From the NCBI GenBank assembly GCA_039621445.1, contig CP154955.1:14816465-14880464 (forward strand): a DNA stretch of 64,000 nucleotides, in the 5' to 3' direction. The translations under genes and the position numbers were made by a program. The notes below the pieces were generated by a model, which searched no databases, was not told where the DNA came from, and saw nothing but the letters and a program-made list of their open reading frames with translations. Source of the stretch: Euglena gracilis. Its lineage: Eukaryota > Euglenida > Euglenophyceae > Euglenales. Below, in pieces: positions 22,681 through 35,883 of this stretch. Every line of letters begins with the position of its first letter. Positions within the stretch are counted from its first letter, which is position 1.

Positions 22681-24160
22681 GGCGTTCTTGATACAGTGCT
22701 TGTTAATTTACTAGTGCTTTATTGTACCCATGCCGTTGCCAGGGCTGCCCCGTGAGGTTATCACATTGCTGCTGCTCAGTGATACTGATGGGCTACAACG
22801 CCCTTGGTCCTTCGTTTCAAACATAATATTTCATAAACTATAAAAGTGAAAGGATAACAGCTGAAAAAAGGTTGAAGAAGTGATCCTTAAATCAAAAAGG
22901 TTCACAAAAAAAGGAGCACTTTTGTGTTTTGAAAACAACCCGAAAACAAGATGGAAAATAACTTTCTGGTTGATTTCTGGTTCATGGTCACGAATAAACT
23001 ATTGATTAGAAGTGATCTTTTGTGCCGCGTTTCTTTCTTTTTTTCTTTTTGCTAAATGAAAAATCTTTTGCTTTTCGTTTTTTCAAAAAAATCGAATTTT
23101 TTGGTCGATTTTTGACCCTTCAAATTTTCCAGAACTTCATAGAAAATTGGGGATAAAAGGAGCAAGAGTCCTGGAAAAAATATTGCAGCGAACATAAAAA
23201 TGCAGTTAATGTTGGACAATGATTTGAGAAATTTTATTTTTCGCCAAATTTTTTGTGACTTAAAAATGAAAATTTCTCTTCTTCCTTTCCTCTTTTTCAT
23301 CTCATTTTTTAAAAAAATTTCGGAATTTCATGGAGCGGTTGATTTTTAATTGATTTTTGATAATATATTTTTTTTAATGCGAATAAAACAAGGGTGAATT
23401 GTGATCGAGGAAGACTGCTTTAAAAATTAACCTTGCATGGAATTTCGAAAATTTTTGTGAACAAACAGAATACAATTTATGAGCTTGAAAAAAAAACTCT
23501 CTGTAACACCACTTTACAATTTTGCTTGTTAAAATTTTGCCAAAATATGTGCCAAAATAAATACTTAAAATGTGCAGAAAATAGTTATTGAAAAAAGCCC
23601 TTTTCAGAAAAAGGAATGAAGATGGAAATATGCAAATGATAAGCAGGTTTTCTTATGGAGTGGCCTCACGTTCCCCTTCTCCCTTCAATTTGGCACCACT
23701 GGTGCTGCACAGCCACACGAAGCGGCTTTTCCAAAGGGAGTAACCCACGTGCCCAGTCACAGGCCTGCCCTCCCAAACCACCATCGAGCAAACCATTTTG
23801 ACTTTGTAACAACCTCCTTTGAAAATTGCAATGCTCTCTGTGGCAGGAGGAGGGCCGTTGCCAGTCTCAGTGAAACCGGGGAATTATTAAACCGGTTTCC
23901 GGTACAATTGTGCCGGTACCCACCTCTGTTTGGAGGTGCGCAGCTTGTGGCTGACCGGCCGCAGCCGGAAGGCAACCGCTTCAGTGCTTTCTTTCGAAGC
24001 CTCAACCTGGGACCTGATCAAGGACTACAGAGCTTATTAAATTGAAAAAATCAATTAACCTTTTCATTGAGATTCACCGACACACAGAGTGTCATAACCC
24101 ATCCGCACCCATGGCACCCATCTTGTTGCCATCGTTTTTAATAAAAGCCCCTTGCTGAAT
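22681..24160. other. AT-rich intergenic stretch, no gene seen
   Basis: Mostly AT-rich with A and T runs. Mixed composition after 23640. No exon-like GC-rich block and no recognisable motif. Confidence 0.4.
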
Positions 24161-24729
24161 TGACAATTAACCCAAACTACAAAACTACTGGGGCGACCAT
24201 TTCAAGGTGGCCAACCACAGGTGGTCGGCCTCCCGAGACAATTAGAAAGCAATTCATGGCAAAATGTCACACCTGCCAGCAAACAATGAAGGAGGGGTTC
24301 CCCCAGGAGTTGTCCCAAAAGAGCGAAGAGATAAGACATACATCCATTCTGAATTCTAATTGATCAGTTCTGAAGCCTTCAATGCGGTCCCTCAGCAATG
24401 CATAGAGCCAGAATGTCAACGAAGCTCTTCCACCTATGCAGTTCAATACACTTGGCGAGGTTGAGAGCAATAATATGGGCAAGGAATCGGATATTTGTCA
24501 AACTGTGACAGAAAGAAGAGACCAGTCCCCCGTTTGAGCAGATGCCACCTCAGAACTTTCCCTCACACAATATGCCTGCTTTGCTGCAAGCAAAAAGAGG
24601 CGTGGTGACTATCCAACCGACCATCGGACTCGCACATGGCTGACAGAACCATATAATTGGAGTGACTTGGATGCACGCCAAAAAAAATACTTGGAGAAAG
24701 CAGCAAATGCCAAATGGGGAACAACGTGA
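24160..24729 (+). pseudogene. unidentified coding-like relic, multiple frames
   Basis: 24160-24363 encodes RKQFMAKCHTCQQTMKEGF with a CxxC pair. After a stop, another frame (about 24420-24534) reads NTLGEVESNNMGKESDICQT. A third (about 24539-24729) reads KKRRGDYPTDHRTRTWLTEP then LDARQKKYLEKAANAKWGTT. The basic, Trp-containing sequence and broken frames suggest a decayed mobile-element gene. Family not recognised. Confidence 0.3.
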
Positions 24730-24928
24730 AATTTGAGTGCCAGAAACATGGAAATTCACAAAAGACGTGCGTGGCTCCATTGCGGGCAAACATTTTGACC
24801 AAAACTATTTTTGGTGACACACAATCCCCACCAAAACAATTTATGATCATCTTTTTGAAAAATCCAGCTGAAACAAATGCAAGAATTTGGCAATACATGT
24901 CTGCGTGCTGACCGTCCTGGCTTCTCAT

Positions 24929-25135
24929 CAGGCTCTTGCTTGAGGACCCGGGGGGGGGTCCACTGGATAGACATTTTGCTAGACCTGGAAAAAAGCCAAT
25001 CCACTGGAAATAGACTGGAAAAAACTTTCTCCGGCGTGCGTCGAGGTGGAAATGTAGCTCTTAATGTGGCTTTTTTGGCCAATTTTGTTCCCAAAAAACC
25101 CAAAAATGGCCAAAATTGGATGAGAAGCAAGCTAT
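24929..25135. mobile_element. CAGGC-family MITE relic, left part
   Basis: Starts CAGGCTCTTGCTTGAGGACC, as in the intact element at 29776. The interior shares ACTGGAAAAA and GGCCAATTTTGTTCCC. Cut by the pogo-like element that starts at 25136. Confidence 0.55.
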
Positions 25136-25774
25136 TACCACCCCCCCCCCCCTTTATTGTCCCCCCCCCTTTATTGTCCCTGGCCGATTTTCGCAAGAAA
25201 ATTTTTTTTTGACCGTCACTTCTCTTTCTCCAGCCATGGCTCCTAAAATGCGCCAGACCATGTTGGCTTTCAAGCCTGTGGCTGTTTTTCCGGACAGCCG
25301 GCGCGAAGGAGCCGTGGTTGTTCCGACCCCAGTTGACCGAGTTCCAAAAGAGCAAATAGCCCCTCCTGAAACCGCCCCCCTTCGAAAAGCCAAACGTGTT
25401 CTTCCATACTCCACAAAGAATGAAATTGCGAAATTTCGGGCCACACACACTTGGGCGGAGACTTGTGCACAGTTCCCAGAGGTTTGTGAAAAAACCATTC
25501 GCCGCTTGGAGAAGAAAAGAAAGTTGTATGAGGATGCAATGCACGCAGGGAAAGGCAGCCAAAAACCTGCGGCATTTCGTTCCATAGTGGATGTGTGGCC
25601 GTAAGCTCTTCCGGAAAGTGTAGCTTCTGTCCCTAATCAACACCAGACAATGGTTTTTCGACGCCCCTGGCTTTATTGTCCGTTCGGCACTGCTTTATTG
25701 TCCCCCCCCCTTTATTGTCCGTTTGGGCTCCCGGCCGGAAGGTGGTTGGGACAATAAAGGGGGGGGGGGTGGTA
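25136..25774 (+). mobile_element. pogo-like element with C-tract TTTATTGTCC ends
   Basis: About 640 bp. The left end is TACCACCCCC...CTTTATTGTCCC; the right end is the same sequence inverted. TA at both edges fits a TA target duplication. TTTATTGTCC recurs as subterminal repeats (two at the left, three at the right). It encodes one short protein (25236-25604) and has no room for a DDE catalytic domain, so it is probably a deletion derivative. Inserted among relics of the CAGGC MITE family. Confidence 0.65.
25236..25604 (+). CDS. 122-residue HTH-like protein of the pogo-like element
   Basis: ATG to TAA, unspliced, in the centre of the 25136-25774 element. Residues about 50-100 (KRVLPYSTKNEIAKFRATHT, then WAETCAQFPEVCEKTIRRLE) look like the N-terminal psq/CENP-B-type helix-turn-helix of pogo transposases, followed by a basic KKRKLYEDA tail. 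It would bind the TTTATTGTCC ends (inference). There is no catalytic domain, so it could at most act as a DNA-binding or repressor form. The family call is from pattern only and moderately sure. Confidence 0.55.
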   Translation: MAPKMRQTMLAFKPVAVFPDSRREGAVVVPTPVDRVPKEQIAPPETAPLRKAKRVLPYSTKNEIAKFRATHTWAETCAQFPEVCEKTIRRLEKKRKLYEDAMHAGKGSQKPAAFRSIVDVWP

Positions 25775-25900
25775 CTCAAGGGCAGTACAGGGGCTGGACT
25801 GCAGCTAGTCCAAATTTGGCTAGTGGAAACCCAGTGGACCCTCCCCACTGGGGGGGGGTCTGCTGGACCCCCCCCCCCCTGGTGGAATTTTTTTTCTCAG
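25775..25900. mobile_element. CAGGC-family MITE relic, inverted right part
   Basis: CTGGACTGCAGCTAGTCCAA matches, in reverse orientation, the block near the right end of the 29776-30202 element. Confidence 0.55.
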
Positions 25901-26869
25901 TGACGGGCGCAGAGCGCTGAATTCCTTTGGGACCCCCAAAACTTGCCAAAAATGCCCCAATTCCTGCTCTGCTCTCAAAGTCACAGAAACATTTTTCTTT
26001 GCAGAGAGAACAATGAAATGAAAACGGAAAATGAAAATTACGGAAAATTTCTTTGGAAAATTTGCTTTTTGGAAAATTGAATTTTTTTAAATGAGGTAAA
26101 CATCTGATTTTCATTTGGCGTGAAACTGAACACTCCGGCTTTGAATTGTTAGTTCTGGTTCTGAAAACGGCCCGAAAATGTATCGGTTGCACATGTCATG
26201 TGTGTGACAGCTGTTTTTTTTTGATCATTTGTCTGAAATTTGCCCTCTTTTTATATTTAACAATGGACAGTGTCCGCTGCCTTTGATGGCACTTTGTGTT
26301 AGCTTTTCCTTAGCTCAAAGATGCGTCAGAAAAGTGTGGTGGGGAAAATCACGAGGAATTTTTTTGAATAAATTAGGTGATTTTCCGAAAATTTTAGCTT
26401 CCTGTGGTTTTTTTGTTCAGACTGTAACAAGCGACGGGGACATAAACCCCTGCACACAGGGTGGTATGGGAAAGCCTGGGTGGTGTTGGCGGATTCACCC
26501 TCCAATCCAAATCCAAATCCAATTTTTGTTTACGTGGTCCCACCATGGCATCACGTCAAGGAAAATTGCCGAAGGGGCTGAAGGAAAAATTTGACCTAAC
26601 TACAAGCGCACCTTAAAAACTGAAGGGGGACCCCTCCCCACCAACCCGGGGGAGGTCGCAGCCCCCCCCCCGAATTCACCACCAATGGGATTTCCGGGAT
26701 CCCCATTCAGCCCTGCCACCCCACAAACGACAGGGACTGGAAATCAATAGACACACGAGGCATTCTTGCCTGGGAGGCCGAGGTGGGGCGAGGGGAGACT
26801 GGGGCAGCGGCGGACCCGGGGGAACCGACGTCTTCACTGGGCCGGGGGGTCCACCTTGATGTGGACCCG

Positions 26870-27070
26870 CCTGACTGTGAGGCGGCCTGGCGCCAGAGGA
26901 AGCCTTGGAACCAGAATGCCAAGTGGAACGAAGGTGGCGTTTCTTGTAGAAATGAGAGGGGAAATCGAGAAACTGTCAGAAGAGCTGCTCTGTTCAGGTT
27001 CATGGTCCGCGTCTTGTTGGCTGAGGTCGGGCTGCCTCTCACGAGGATGATGCACCAAAGTACACACCCA
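26870..27070 (-). other. segment duplicated downstream of copy C (possible 3' exon or UTR)
   Basis: Counterpart of 5549-5790. One frame reads RGSPTSANKTRTMNLNRAAL. Coding status undecided. Confidence 0.45.
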
Positions 27071-27170
27071 GCACACACAACACGCACAGACAAGCAAATA
27101 TACACCCACACCCACCCACCCACCCACCCACCCACACCCTCGCACACAAACAACACACACACACACACAC
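27060..27170. repeat. CA/CCCA microsatellite, copy C counterpart
   Basis: Same position relative to the conserved 3' segment as the 5800-6315 array of copy B, but much shorter. Confidence 0.9.
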
Positions 27171-27295
27171 ATGGGTTTCAAATGCTAGTTTTGTTTCCTC
27201 ATTCGGCTGTTTGTTCGCCTCCGTGCTTGCTGCTGTCGGGAACACCCCCCCCCCCAAAGCAAACAGGACACTGCACTTCGGGACGCGGAGCGCCG

Positions 27296-27385
27296 CCCAG
27301 GTAGGGCAGTCCACAGCACGTGGTCCATGCGGGACACCGTGCGGTGGTACCGCAGCGCGTGCTGGTGCCCAGCCCGGGCCACCGC
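27296..27385 (-). CDS. copy C exon 13, 3' part
   Basis: Continues [20 protein letters not shown] on the far side of the insertion. The reading is otherwise intact. Confidence 0.65.
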
Positions 27386-30300
27386 CAGGGTGTTTTTTCT
27401 TAAGACCGGGCCCCCCCCACCCACCCCCTGGGCCCCCCCGGGGGGGGGGGGTCCCGGGACCCACTCAATTTCCCCCGAAGATGGCGAAAAACGCGAAAAA
27501 TGCTAAAAAAACACCCTTTTCAAAAATTTTCGGCACCGAAAAATATATCCCCCCCCCTGGGGGGCTCGACCGGACCCCCCCACGGGTTTTCTTGAGGACC
27601 CCCCCGGGGGGGGGGTCCAGCCTCCGGCTGGCAAAAAGGCTGCTGGTTGGAAACGAGCTGCTGGCTGGACCCCACCCCCGGGGGGGGATAGGGGGGGGGG
27701 AGGGGGGGGGTCCGGGGCTGGAGGGGGCTGGGCTGGGCTGGGTCGATGAAAAACAAAATTTTCTAAAACATTTTTGCCTTCTCGACATTTTGATGGCAGG
27801 GGGGGGAAATGCGCTGGATGGCCCTCGGAAAAAATGCGCAAAAAAATGCGTTTGTACATTCCTAAAGGAAAAAGGACTTGGAAAAATTTCCAACAATACG
27901 CCCAAATTTAAACCAAAATCACCAAAAACAGCTGAAATGAAGGCATTTTTGGTCAAAAAAAATGCAGGAGCAAGGCGTCACTCTCCGTTCACCATAACCA
28001 ACAATGTCAGCCATGGTGACCCTTACTTGTGACCAGGGGAATAGGATTTGATGTGGGGTCTTTGAAAACCCTTGTGTCCTCATCATCATTGGATGAGTAC
28101 CCACACCTCATCACCCAAGGGTTTTTTTCTTGAGGCGGGTCCCTTGGGTGGAAAAAAAGTGCGGAAATGGATTCGTTGGTTATAGAAATGGGTCAGTTGA
28201 ACGTGGGCAAAATTCGGTGAGCATGTGGTTTGGTTGGTGTTGAAGAACGGTGTTGAAGAACACCAATGTCAAGTTTGTTTTTGACATATGAACAATGTGG
28301 ACAACATGGACAATAGGGACAAATGCCTCCAAAAAGTGTAAAAAAGGTGGGAAAATGGAAAAAATGTGCAAAAAATGCTCAAAAATGCGCATTTTTGAAC
28401 AATTGACAAAAATGCGCAAAAAATGCGCAGCGCATTCCCCCCCCCTGTTGATGGATGGAGCTAGATCAAGGCTGGGGGGCTGTGATGGAGGAAGCTGTGA
28501 TGAGGGAAAAAAATGCAGGGATAGGTGAGCTGGGCAGCCCAGTAGGCTGGCCAGCCTGCGGCCGGCTGGCCCGCCTCCAGCCAGGCTGGACCCAACTTTA
28601 TTTCACTCGCCCCCCTCCCCCCCCCCCCCGGGGGGGCTCCCAGCCCGAATTTGGGCTGCTGACTGGATTTGAGCTGCTGGCTGGCTGGACCCCCCCCCCC
28701 CCCGGAGATGGGGTCCCCATCCGGCTTAAGAAAACCCCTGCTCCCCCCGGGGTCCAAAACTAAACAAACCCCTGGCCACCGCGCGGGCCTCCAGCGGGTG
28801 CGTCAGGTAGTACCGCAGCTTGCGGTGGGGCCAGCCCCGCGCCTCCGTGAAGCACACGTGACACGGGTGACACGCGCGACACATGTGGCACGTGTGACAC
28901 GTGCGCGACCCCCTTTTCTGCCTTTCTATGCTTCGGGATCCCTGCAGCCACTGTACCCAACGCCGCAGTCTGCCATTCTGCTGGTGTATCCCACATCCCC
29001 CAACCATCGATCCACTGAGTGACCCCCGATAATAGGGGCGAAATTGTGTCTGTACGCTTTTGGCAGAAATTTGATTTCCACCACAAATAACCCCTCCAGG
29101 TATAAAATCAGGGGCTTGAAATTTCTTCTCAATTATAAAACTGGGGGGGGTTTATATTTGGGGAGGTTTACTAGTTTACTGGATTGCATGCTTTTTAAAG
29201 GGGGAAAGGGGGGTGCCATATGGCTGAAAAATCAAACCATGGAAAACAAGATTGTAAATGTTTGTCAGGCAGCAGCCTTCTACTTGGCCCCCCTGGGGGG
29301 CGAGTAGAAGCTCTGGGGGGGGGTCGCATGGTGACACCTGGTACACATGACACTGAGCTTCTGACTTCTCGGCCCCTTGGAACCGCGCCGGATCCGGGCG
29401 AATTCCATCGGAATCAGAGGATTAGTGATTATTTTTTAGGATCGTTTCGCCAAAAATTGGCTGGGTTTAGGGACCAAATTACGCCGGAAGTTAGGTCCCC
29501 AGTTCGGAAGATTTTTAGGTTGCACTTTTGTCGAGATTTTTCCAAAATTCGATATAAACTCTGCCTAACTTGGCCCAGAACGGGGCTAACTTCTGCCTAA
29601 ATTCCTCAAAATGGGTACCCTCTGGGAATCTGGTTGGAACCCTAACCCTGTCCCACCCAACCAATAACCTCGACTTTCCCCCAAATGGGACCCAAGTGTC
29701 AGCATACAACCCCCCTTGAAGCTTCTCCTTGCCCCCCCCCCCGGGGGCATAGAAGGCTTGCTCTTGCTTCACAATCAGGCATTTGCTTAAGGACCCCGGG
29801 GGGGGGGGTACTGGCTAGCCAATCGGCTAGACACTGGAAAAAGTGGACTAGCTAGACCCCCCGGGGGGGGGGGGGTCCGGGGGTCCCTCGGACTGGAAAA
29901 AAATTTTCCTCCGGCGCTGCGCGCCGGAGGAAAAATGAGGTTTTTAACAGGTTTTTGGCTGATTTTGTTCCAAAAATTCCCCAAAATGGCCAAAAACGGG
30001 CATTTTTGGCCATTTTTGGGTGTCCCAAAAAAAATTTCGGCGCTTCGCGCCGGTCACTGGAAAAATTTTTTCCACTAGCTAGCCCTGCTAGCAGACCCCC
30101 CCGGGGGGGGGGGTCTGCTAGAAAACCCACTAGCCAAATTTGGACTAGCTGCAGTCCAGCCCCCCCCCCCGGGGGTACTGCAATCCCTTAAGCAAATGCC
30201 TGTTCACAATCCATTTTTGTAATCGTGTTAAATTCCATCGAGATTCGAGTGACATCAATATTCAGTGAACATCTGCTAACCATTTCTTTTTGGCAAAAAA

Positions 30301-33300
30301 CGCCCAATTTGTTTTGCTAAACTGCCGCACCACAGAATGGAAATAATAAAAACTTGGCCTGCCTCGTGCGCGGCACTTGTTGGCAAATCCCAAGGTAGGG
30401 GGTTGTCTTTGGTCGCGAAATCAAGCCCCCCAAAGGTTTTATATCGGCAATACCAAAACAGACACACCCCATACCCCACGCCCCACGCCCCACGCCCCAA
30501 GCCACAAATCACAACACATCCATCGAAGCAGACAGGGGGGCCGGGCAGAACTCTGTCTTGTTGAAAGGGTCGAAGACGACCCAGTGAACCTGAAGGGTAG
30601 AATGGCGGAGGCAGGGACAACAAAATGGGCCCAATTGTCAGGTCCTCTCGGTGAATTGTCCCGCCTCCCAATTGCGTTGCCAGGCCAGTGGCAGTGCAAG
30701 CTCAAAAAGCAGGCTACCGCTACAATCGTCCACTGGACATTTCTGAGCGAAAAAAAAAGCCTTGCTTTCATCGGGGGGGGGGGGATGGTCAACGTGACTC
30801 CAGCTTGTCAAAATTTTACCAACAAAACTTGACTCGTCCCGAAGAATAATTGATGCCTTTTCAAACTCACCCACTCCCCCATCCCCCCCCCCCCCCCCGC
30901 ACCCACACCCACCCACCCACCGACCCAACACAACACATCGACATGGAACAACAGAGCCAACAACGCCGGAACGCTGCACTGCACGGCGGGGGGGGGGAGC
31001 TGCCATCCACACTGCGTTATTCGGTGGGGGAAGGTGTGGTAGCAACTTGTGCTGAGGCTTGTGATGGGACCCTGGATCAAAAACGGTGGCTCCTGTCCTC
31101 TCACATGTGGAGCAAGCTGCCAAATGCCGATGGGAGGTCACCCACCCCGCCACTGAACACTGAAAATGGTAAAGCAAAGCACACAACAGACGCCCGCCAA
31201 GAACACAATGACACGGACAGAACACACCCACAACACCACCCACACACCAACAACCCAACCCAACCCAACCCAACAACCCACCAACACACCTCCGTGGCAC
31301 AATGACACACCCACACACCAACCCACCCACCCAAAACAACACAACACAACACAACACAACACAACACAACACAAAACAACACAACACAAAACAATAGACC
31401 ACAAAATAACACAAAACAATAAAACAGAACAAAACACAACGCAACAGACACAACACAACACAACACAACAACACAAAGCAACACAACACAATACAACACA
31501 ACAGGCCACGTCATGCAACACGACACAACTAACCACACCACAACACAGCAAAACACAACACACCCCGTCCTGCAGTGGGTAGGCCAGCGGGGTCAACATC
31601 CGGTCCACAAACACCAGCGCCCCGCTGGCGAGGGCCTCCCACGTGCGGAAATCGGTCTCCCAGTGCGCGGGCTGGCACGTCACGACGATGCGGGCGTGGT
31701 GGAGGAGGCGGAGGTACGCCGTGTCAGAAATGCCGCCGTGTTGGCCGGAACAAAACAGGAGCCATGAAGAACATACAACATCCCTGAGAAGCTTGCAGAA
31801 AAGAGGGAAAGAACCTGTGATGCATCCCAGAAAAACAATCACAAAAGTCTGAAAACCACGTGAAATCGAATTGGAATCAAATCGAAATGGAAATTGCAAG
31901 ATTTCCTGTTTGAGGTTTTACCGGGACAAAACTCTGCGACCTAGTTAGTTCGTCATTGCTGGGTTTCGCCGTCGGTGGTGGTAATGTGACAAAGTAACTG
32001 GTTGAACCGCAGGTACTCATCACAATGAACGTTGAGTTCTGTGCATTATACATTTTTGGAAGCAAATAAAGAACATGCAAATATTTGGGCCTTCTGATGA
32101 CACGGAGTTTACAAATTACTTTTCCTGACCGGTGCTTCCCATAGGTGGCCACAGATTGTATTCCTCTGTATTTGGATGTTGAAAAGAAACAGGGGAGGGG
32201 GTAAACCGCATCCAACGCAGTTGCAGACAACACACTGGTCTCCATAGGGGGAGACCGACTTGATAAGCATGTTGTAAGAAGTCTTCGCTTGGAACTCCTT
32301 CAGCCTGTCAGAGACAGAGCCAAATGGAAAGTGCTCCCTTTCTCACTATTTTTATTGGGGGGATCTTACACTCTGCTCCTTGTACTTTACAAGTTCTGTT
32401 CAACCTCAGGGTTCAAAGGCAGAGAACTTGGGCTGGCTGGAAAAAAGCTCCCCACCAGGGTGGGGCCCTCTGGGGGGAATTATGCATAAGGCTCCTCAAA
32501 ATGTGCAAATGCAAAAAATAAAAAAAAGCAAAAAGCAAAAAGTGAAAAAAAAGCAAAAATGCAAGTCGTATGTAAATTTCTTTACGTCCTCCCCGGGGCT
32601 CTACACTTTCTGCTGGAGAGGATTTTGAAAAAATCTTGACTCTTCCGAGCATTTAATTTGTAACATTATTTGCCACCCCAGGTGCCTGCGTATTTTTCAT
32701 CTTTTTAAGCAACTTTGAGAAGATTTCCTTTTCGTTTTGTATGGGTTTTTATGGGAGAAGAAATGCCCGTCGGGGTCCACCCAGCCAGCCCCCTCTATGC
32801 ACCTGTGCATGTGTTGCGGTGTTGTTGTATGTCCGCGTGCAGTGGGAGAAGAATGGCGGTCCGGTGGCATGGGGGGGGGGATGATGCAGCAGATTTTCAC
32901 AACAAACAAAATTTATCTCAAAAATTTCCAATTTTGACACATTAAAAATGAGTGGGAAGAAAATCAAAATCACCCATTTTGGGGCATTGCCACAGTTTAA
33001 GGAGACGTTTTTTGGATTTTTTCCTGAATCCCCTGGGTGATCTTATTTGTCATCCAACTATTTATGTTAGGTCCCAGAGTACGTTCTCCCCCCATCCCCC
33101 CCTCCACAGCCCCCAAAGCACTGTGGTTAGTGTTGATCATAGAGATCGGGCAGGGTTGTACAGGAATCCCCGCAGCCCATGGGTGGTGGGTTGGGGGGAG
33201 TCGACCAAACCCCCACCCCCATCCTGGTGGTAGGGAGGGGTCCGACCCCCCCCACCAGGCCTTCCCGTATTGCCTTCGGTGCCGAGCGTGCATGGTGCAT

Positions 33301-35850
33301 GGGGGGGGTCGACCCACCTGGTGCAGATTTTGAGCAATTATTTGCACTTTTCTCCACCTACACATGTAAGAATAAACAAAATTGCGTCTTGCATGTTTTT
33401 TTTCCTGTTCGAAAATGCCAAAAAAACCCCGAAAAACACCGAAAAAACTTCCACACCAAAAGAAAGCGTGGTGCAAACTTGCAAAATGACACGTTGGTTT
33501 GCCCATTTGCAAGCACTTATATTTCATAATGCAGCTACCGTATATGCGAAATAAATCCAAAAATGTGCAGTGTGCAACTTCCATTTGTCTGGTGATAGAG
33601 CAATTTGCCTGTGCAATTGCCCAGAAAAAATAGCAAGGGCAAAAAATATGCAAAAATGCGACTTTCGCAAAATTTTCATTACACAAAAATGCAAAATTTT
33701 GGACTATGCAAAAAATGCAAATTATGCAACTTTCATCCCCCCCCCTTTGCAACCGAGACTTCAGTTGGGGATGGAGAGACTCCGGGTGTCTGGCAGCGCA
33801 CACCACTGCACCGTGTTCCACCGCCCCGCGCTGCCGGTGGAGGTGCGCACGGAGCGAGCGCGGAGGGTGCAGACCACGGCGTAGGGGCGAGCCTCCCAGT
33901 AGATGGGACGGGGCGTCATCCACGGCATTGGGGGGGACACACTCGCCCCATGACCAAACGAAGGAATGAGCACACCTACACACCCCTCCCCATGCACTTG
34001 CGCACACACCTGCCCACCCACCCTCCCACCCACCTGCCCACCCGCCCTTCACCCACCCACATACCCAACAAACCACTCACCCACCCACCCACACATGCGC
34101 ACGCACGCGCACACCCACCCACCCACACACACCCCCACCCCCACCCACCCACCCACCCACCCACCCACCCACCCACCCACCCACCCACCCACCCACCCAC
34201 CCACCCACCCACCCACCCACCCACCCACCACCCACCCACCCACACACACACACACACACACCAAAACCCTCTGAGGTTCTCATGAATTTATGTATGGTTC
34301 TCACTGTTGTTTGCTTTGCATTTTGGGGATAACTGTTGGATGGTAGAACGTCACCTGAGCTTGTTTGAAACTCCAAAGGTGTGTGCACGTTTGCGCGTGT
34401 GCGGGTTCCTTTGCATGCGCATTCTGGCTACACAGAGGTGCCAGCACGCCGCAGCACCCTTGCCAGCACGCCGCTGTTGAACTTTCCGGATTGCAATCAG
34501 AAGCTACACCAAAACAAAATGTGCAAAGACAGGTGAGACAGGTGATCAGCTCGTTTCAGGTCGGAAGGGCTCCACATTCAATACAACAACTGCCCTTCTG
34601 GGCCCCAATGGACATGCGCTCCTGACATGCTGAGTATCGCCCGGAGCACATTTTGAGCATCGCTTGTTGGAGACTCGATGCTTGGTGTAGGCGCAGGTCT
34701 CGTGTACCCCACCCCCACCCAATTGTGAAATGACGAACAAGGCAATTTGCCTGGGGGTGAGGAACCATTTGTCCCGGATCCGATGACAGTCCCAAAATGT
34801 CAGGTTTTAAATTGAGAAGGGGCCTGCATGGATGAATGCGTTGCTTTCTTTATCACTTTCGTCCCTGCCAGGCCTATGAAGGAGAGAGTCAAAGCCTGTC
34901 AGCATCGTTTCAAAATCATTTGACTCGCTTTTGATTCAGTTTCCCCCGACCAGTTGCATCAGGTTCCAAAATCACACATTCTGGCCACTCAAGGAGGAAA
35001 ATGCACCATACCAAGCGCACAGGGAGAGGGCGAATCAATAAACAAAGCAATAGAAGAGGGGATAAACCGAGGTACAAAACAGACTAAAGAGGGAACCAAA
35101 TGGCCCCCCAGGGTGGTGTGTGGCAGCAGCCAGGGGTCAAAGATGGCGTAGTGCATCGGCGCCACGTTCAGCGGGCAGAAACGGGAAATGTCGGCGGACA
35201 CCGCAATCAGGCCTGTTTACAAGTCCGTGGGGTCGACTCACCTTGAACAGAACCCAATGAGGGGGGGGACCGAACATCCCTCCCCCAACGACACGCAAAC
35301 AGGGCTGGTTGGGACCACCCACTCACCCACAGGGTTTTGAAAGAAAGAAGCCTGACCCCGGCGGTGCGGTGGACGTAGGCGCGCTTGAAATACACGAGGG
35401 CCCGGTACGGCGGCACGTCGTACCACTGCACGCTGCAGAAACGAAAGCACGCCTATCCACAGCACACACACACACACACACACACACATGCACGCATACA
35501 CCCACCCATCCGCCCATCCATCCGTTTTTTAAGGAGCCGGGGGGGGGGGTCCGGACCCACCCACCCACCCCTGGGGGGCCCATGTGGGGGGGGGGGGCTC
35601 GGGGTCCCACTTTTGGGGGGCCAATTTTGGGTCCAAATTTTTTTTCCGGCACTTTGGACCGAAAACAGGTACCCACTTGACCCCCCCCCCCCCCCCCCCG
35701 GGGACTCGGCCGAGGGGACAGCGCCAAACCAAACCTCCAAACACGGAGTTCAACAACCCCCCCTCCCCCGGGTCAGGAAACTTAAAAAAGTCTCTGGGAC
35801 CCACCCACCCACCTGCTCACCCACCACCCAGTGTGGATGGCAGCAGGGCG

Positions 35851-35883
<33 letters not shown>

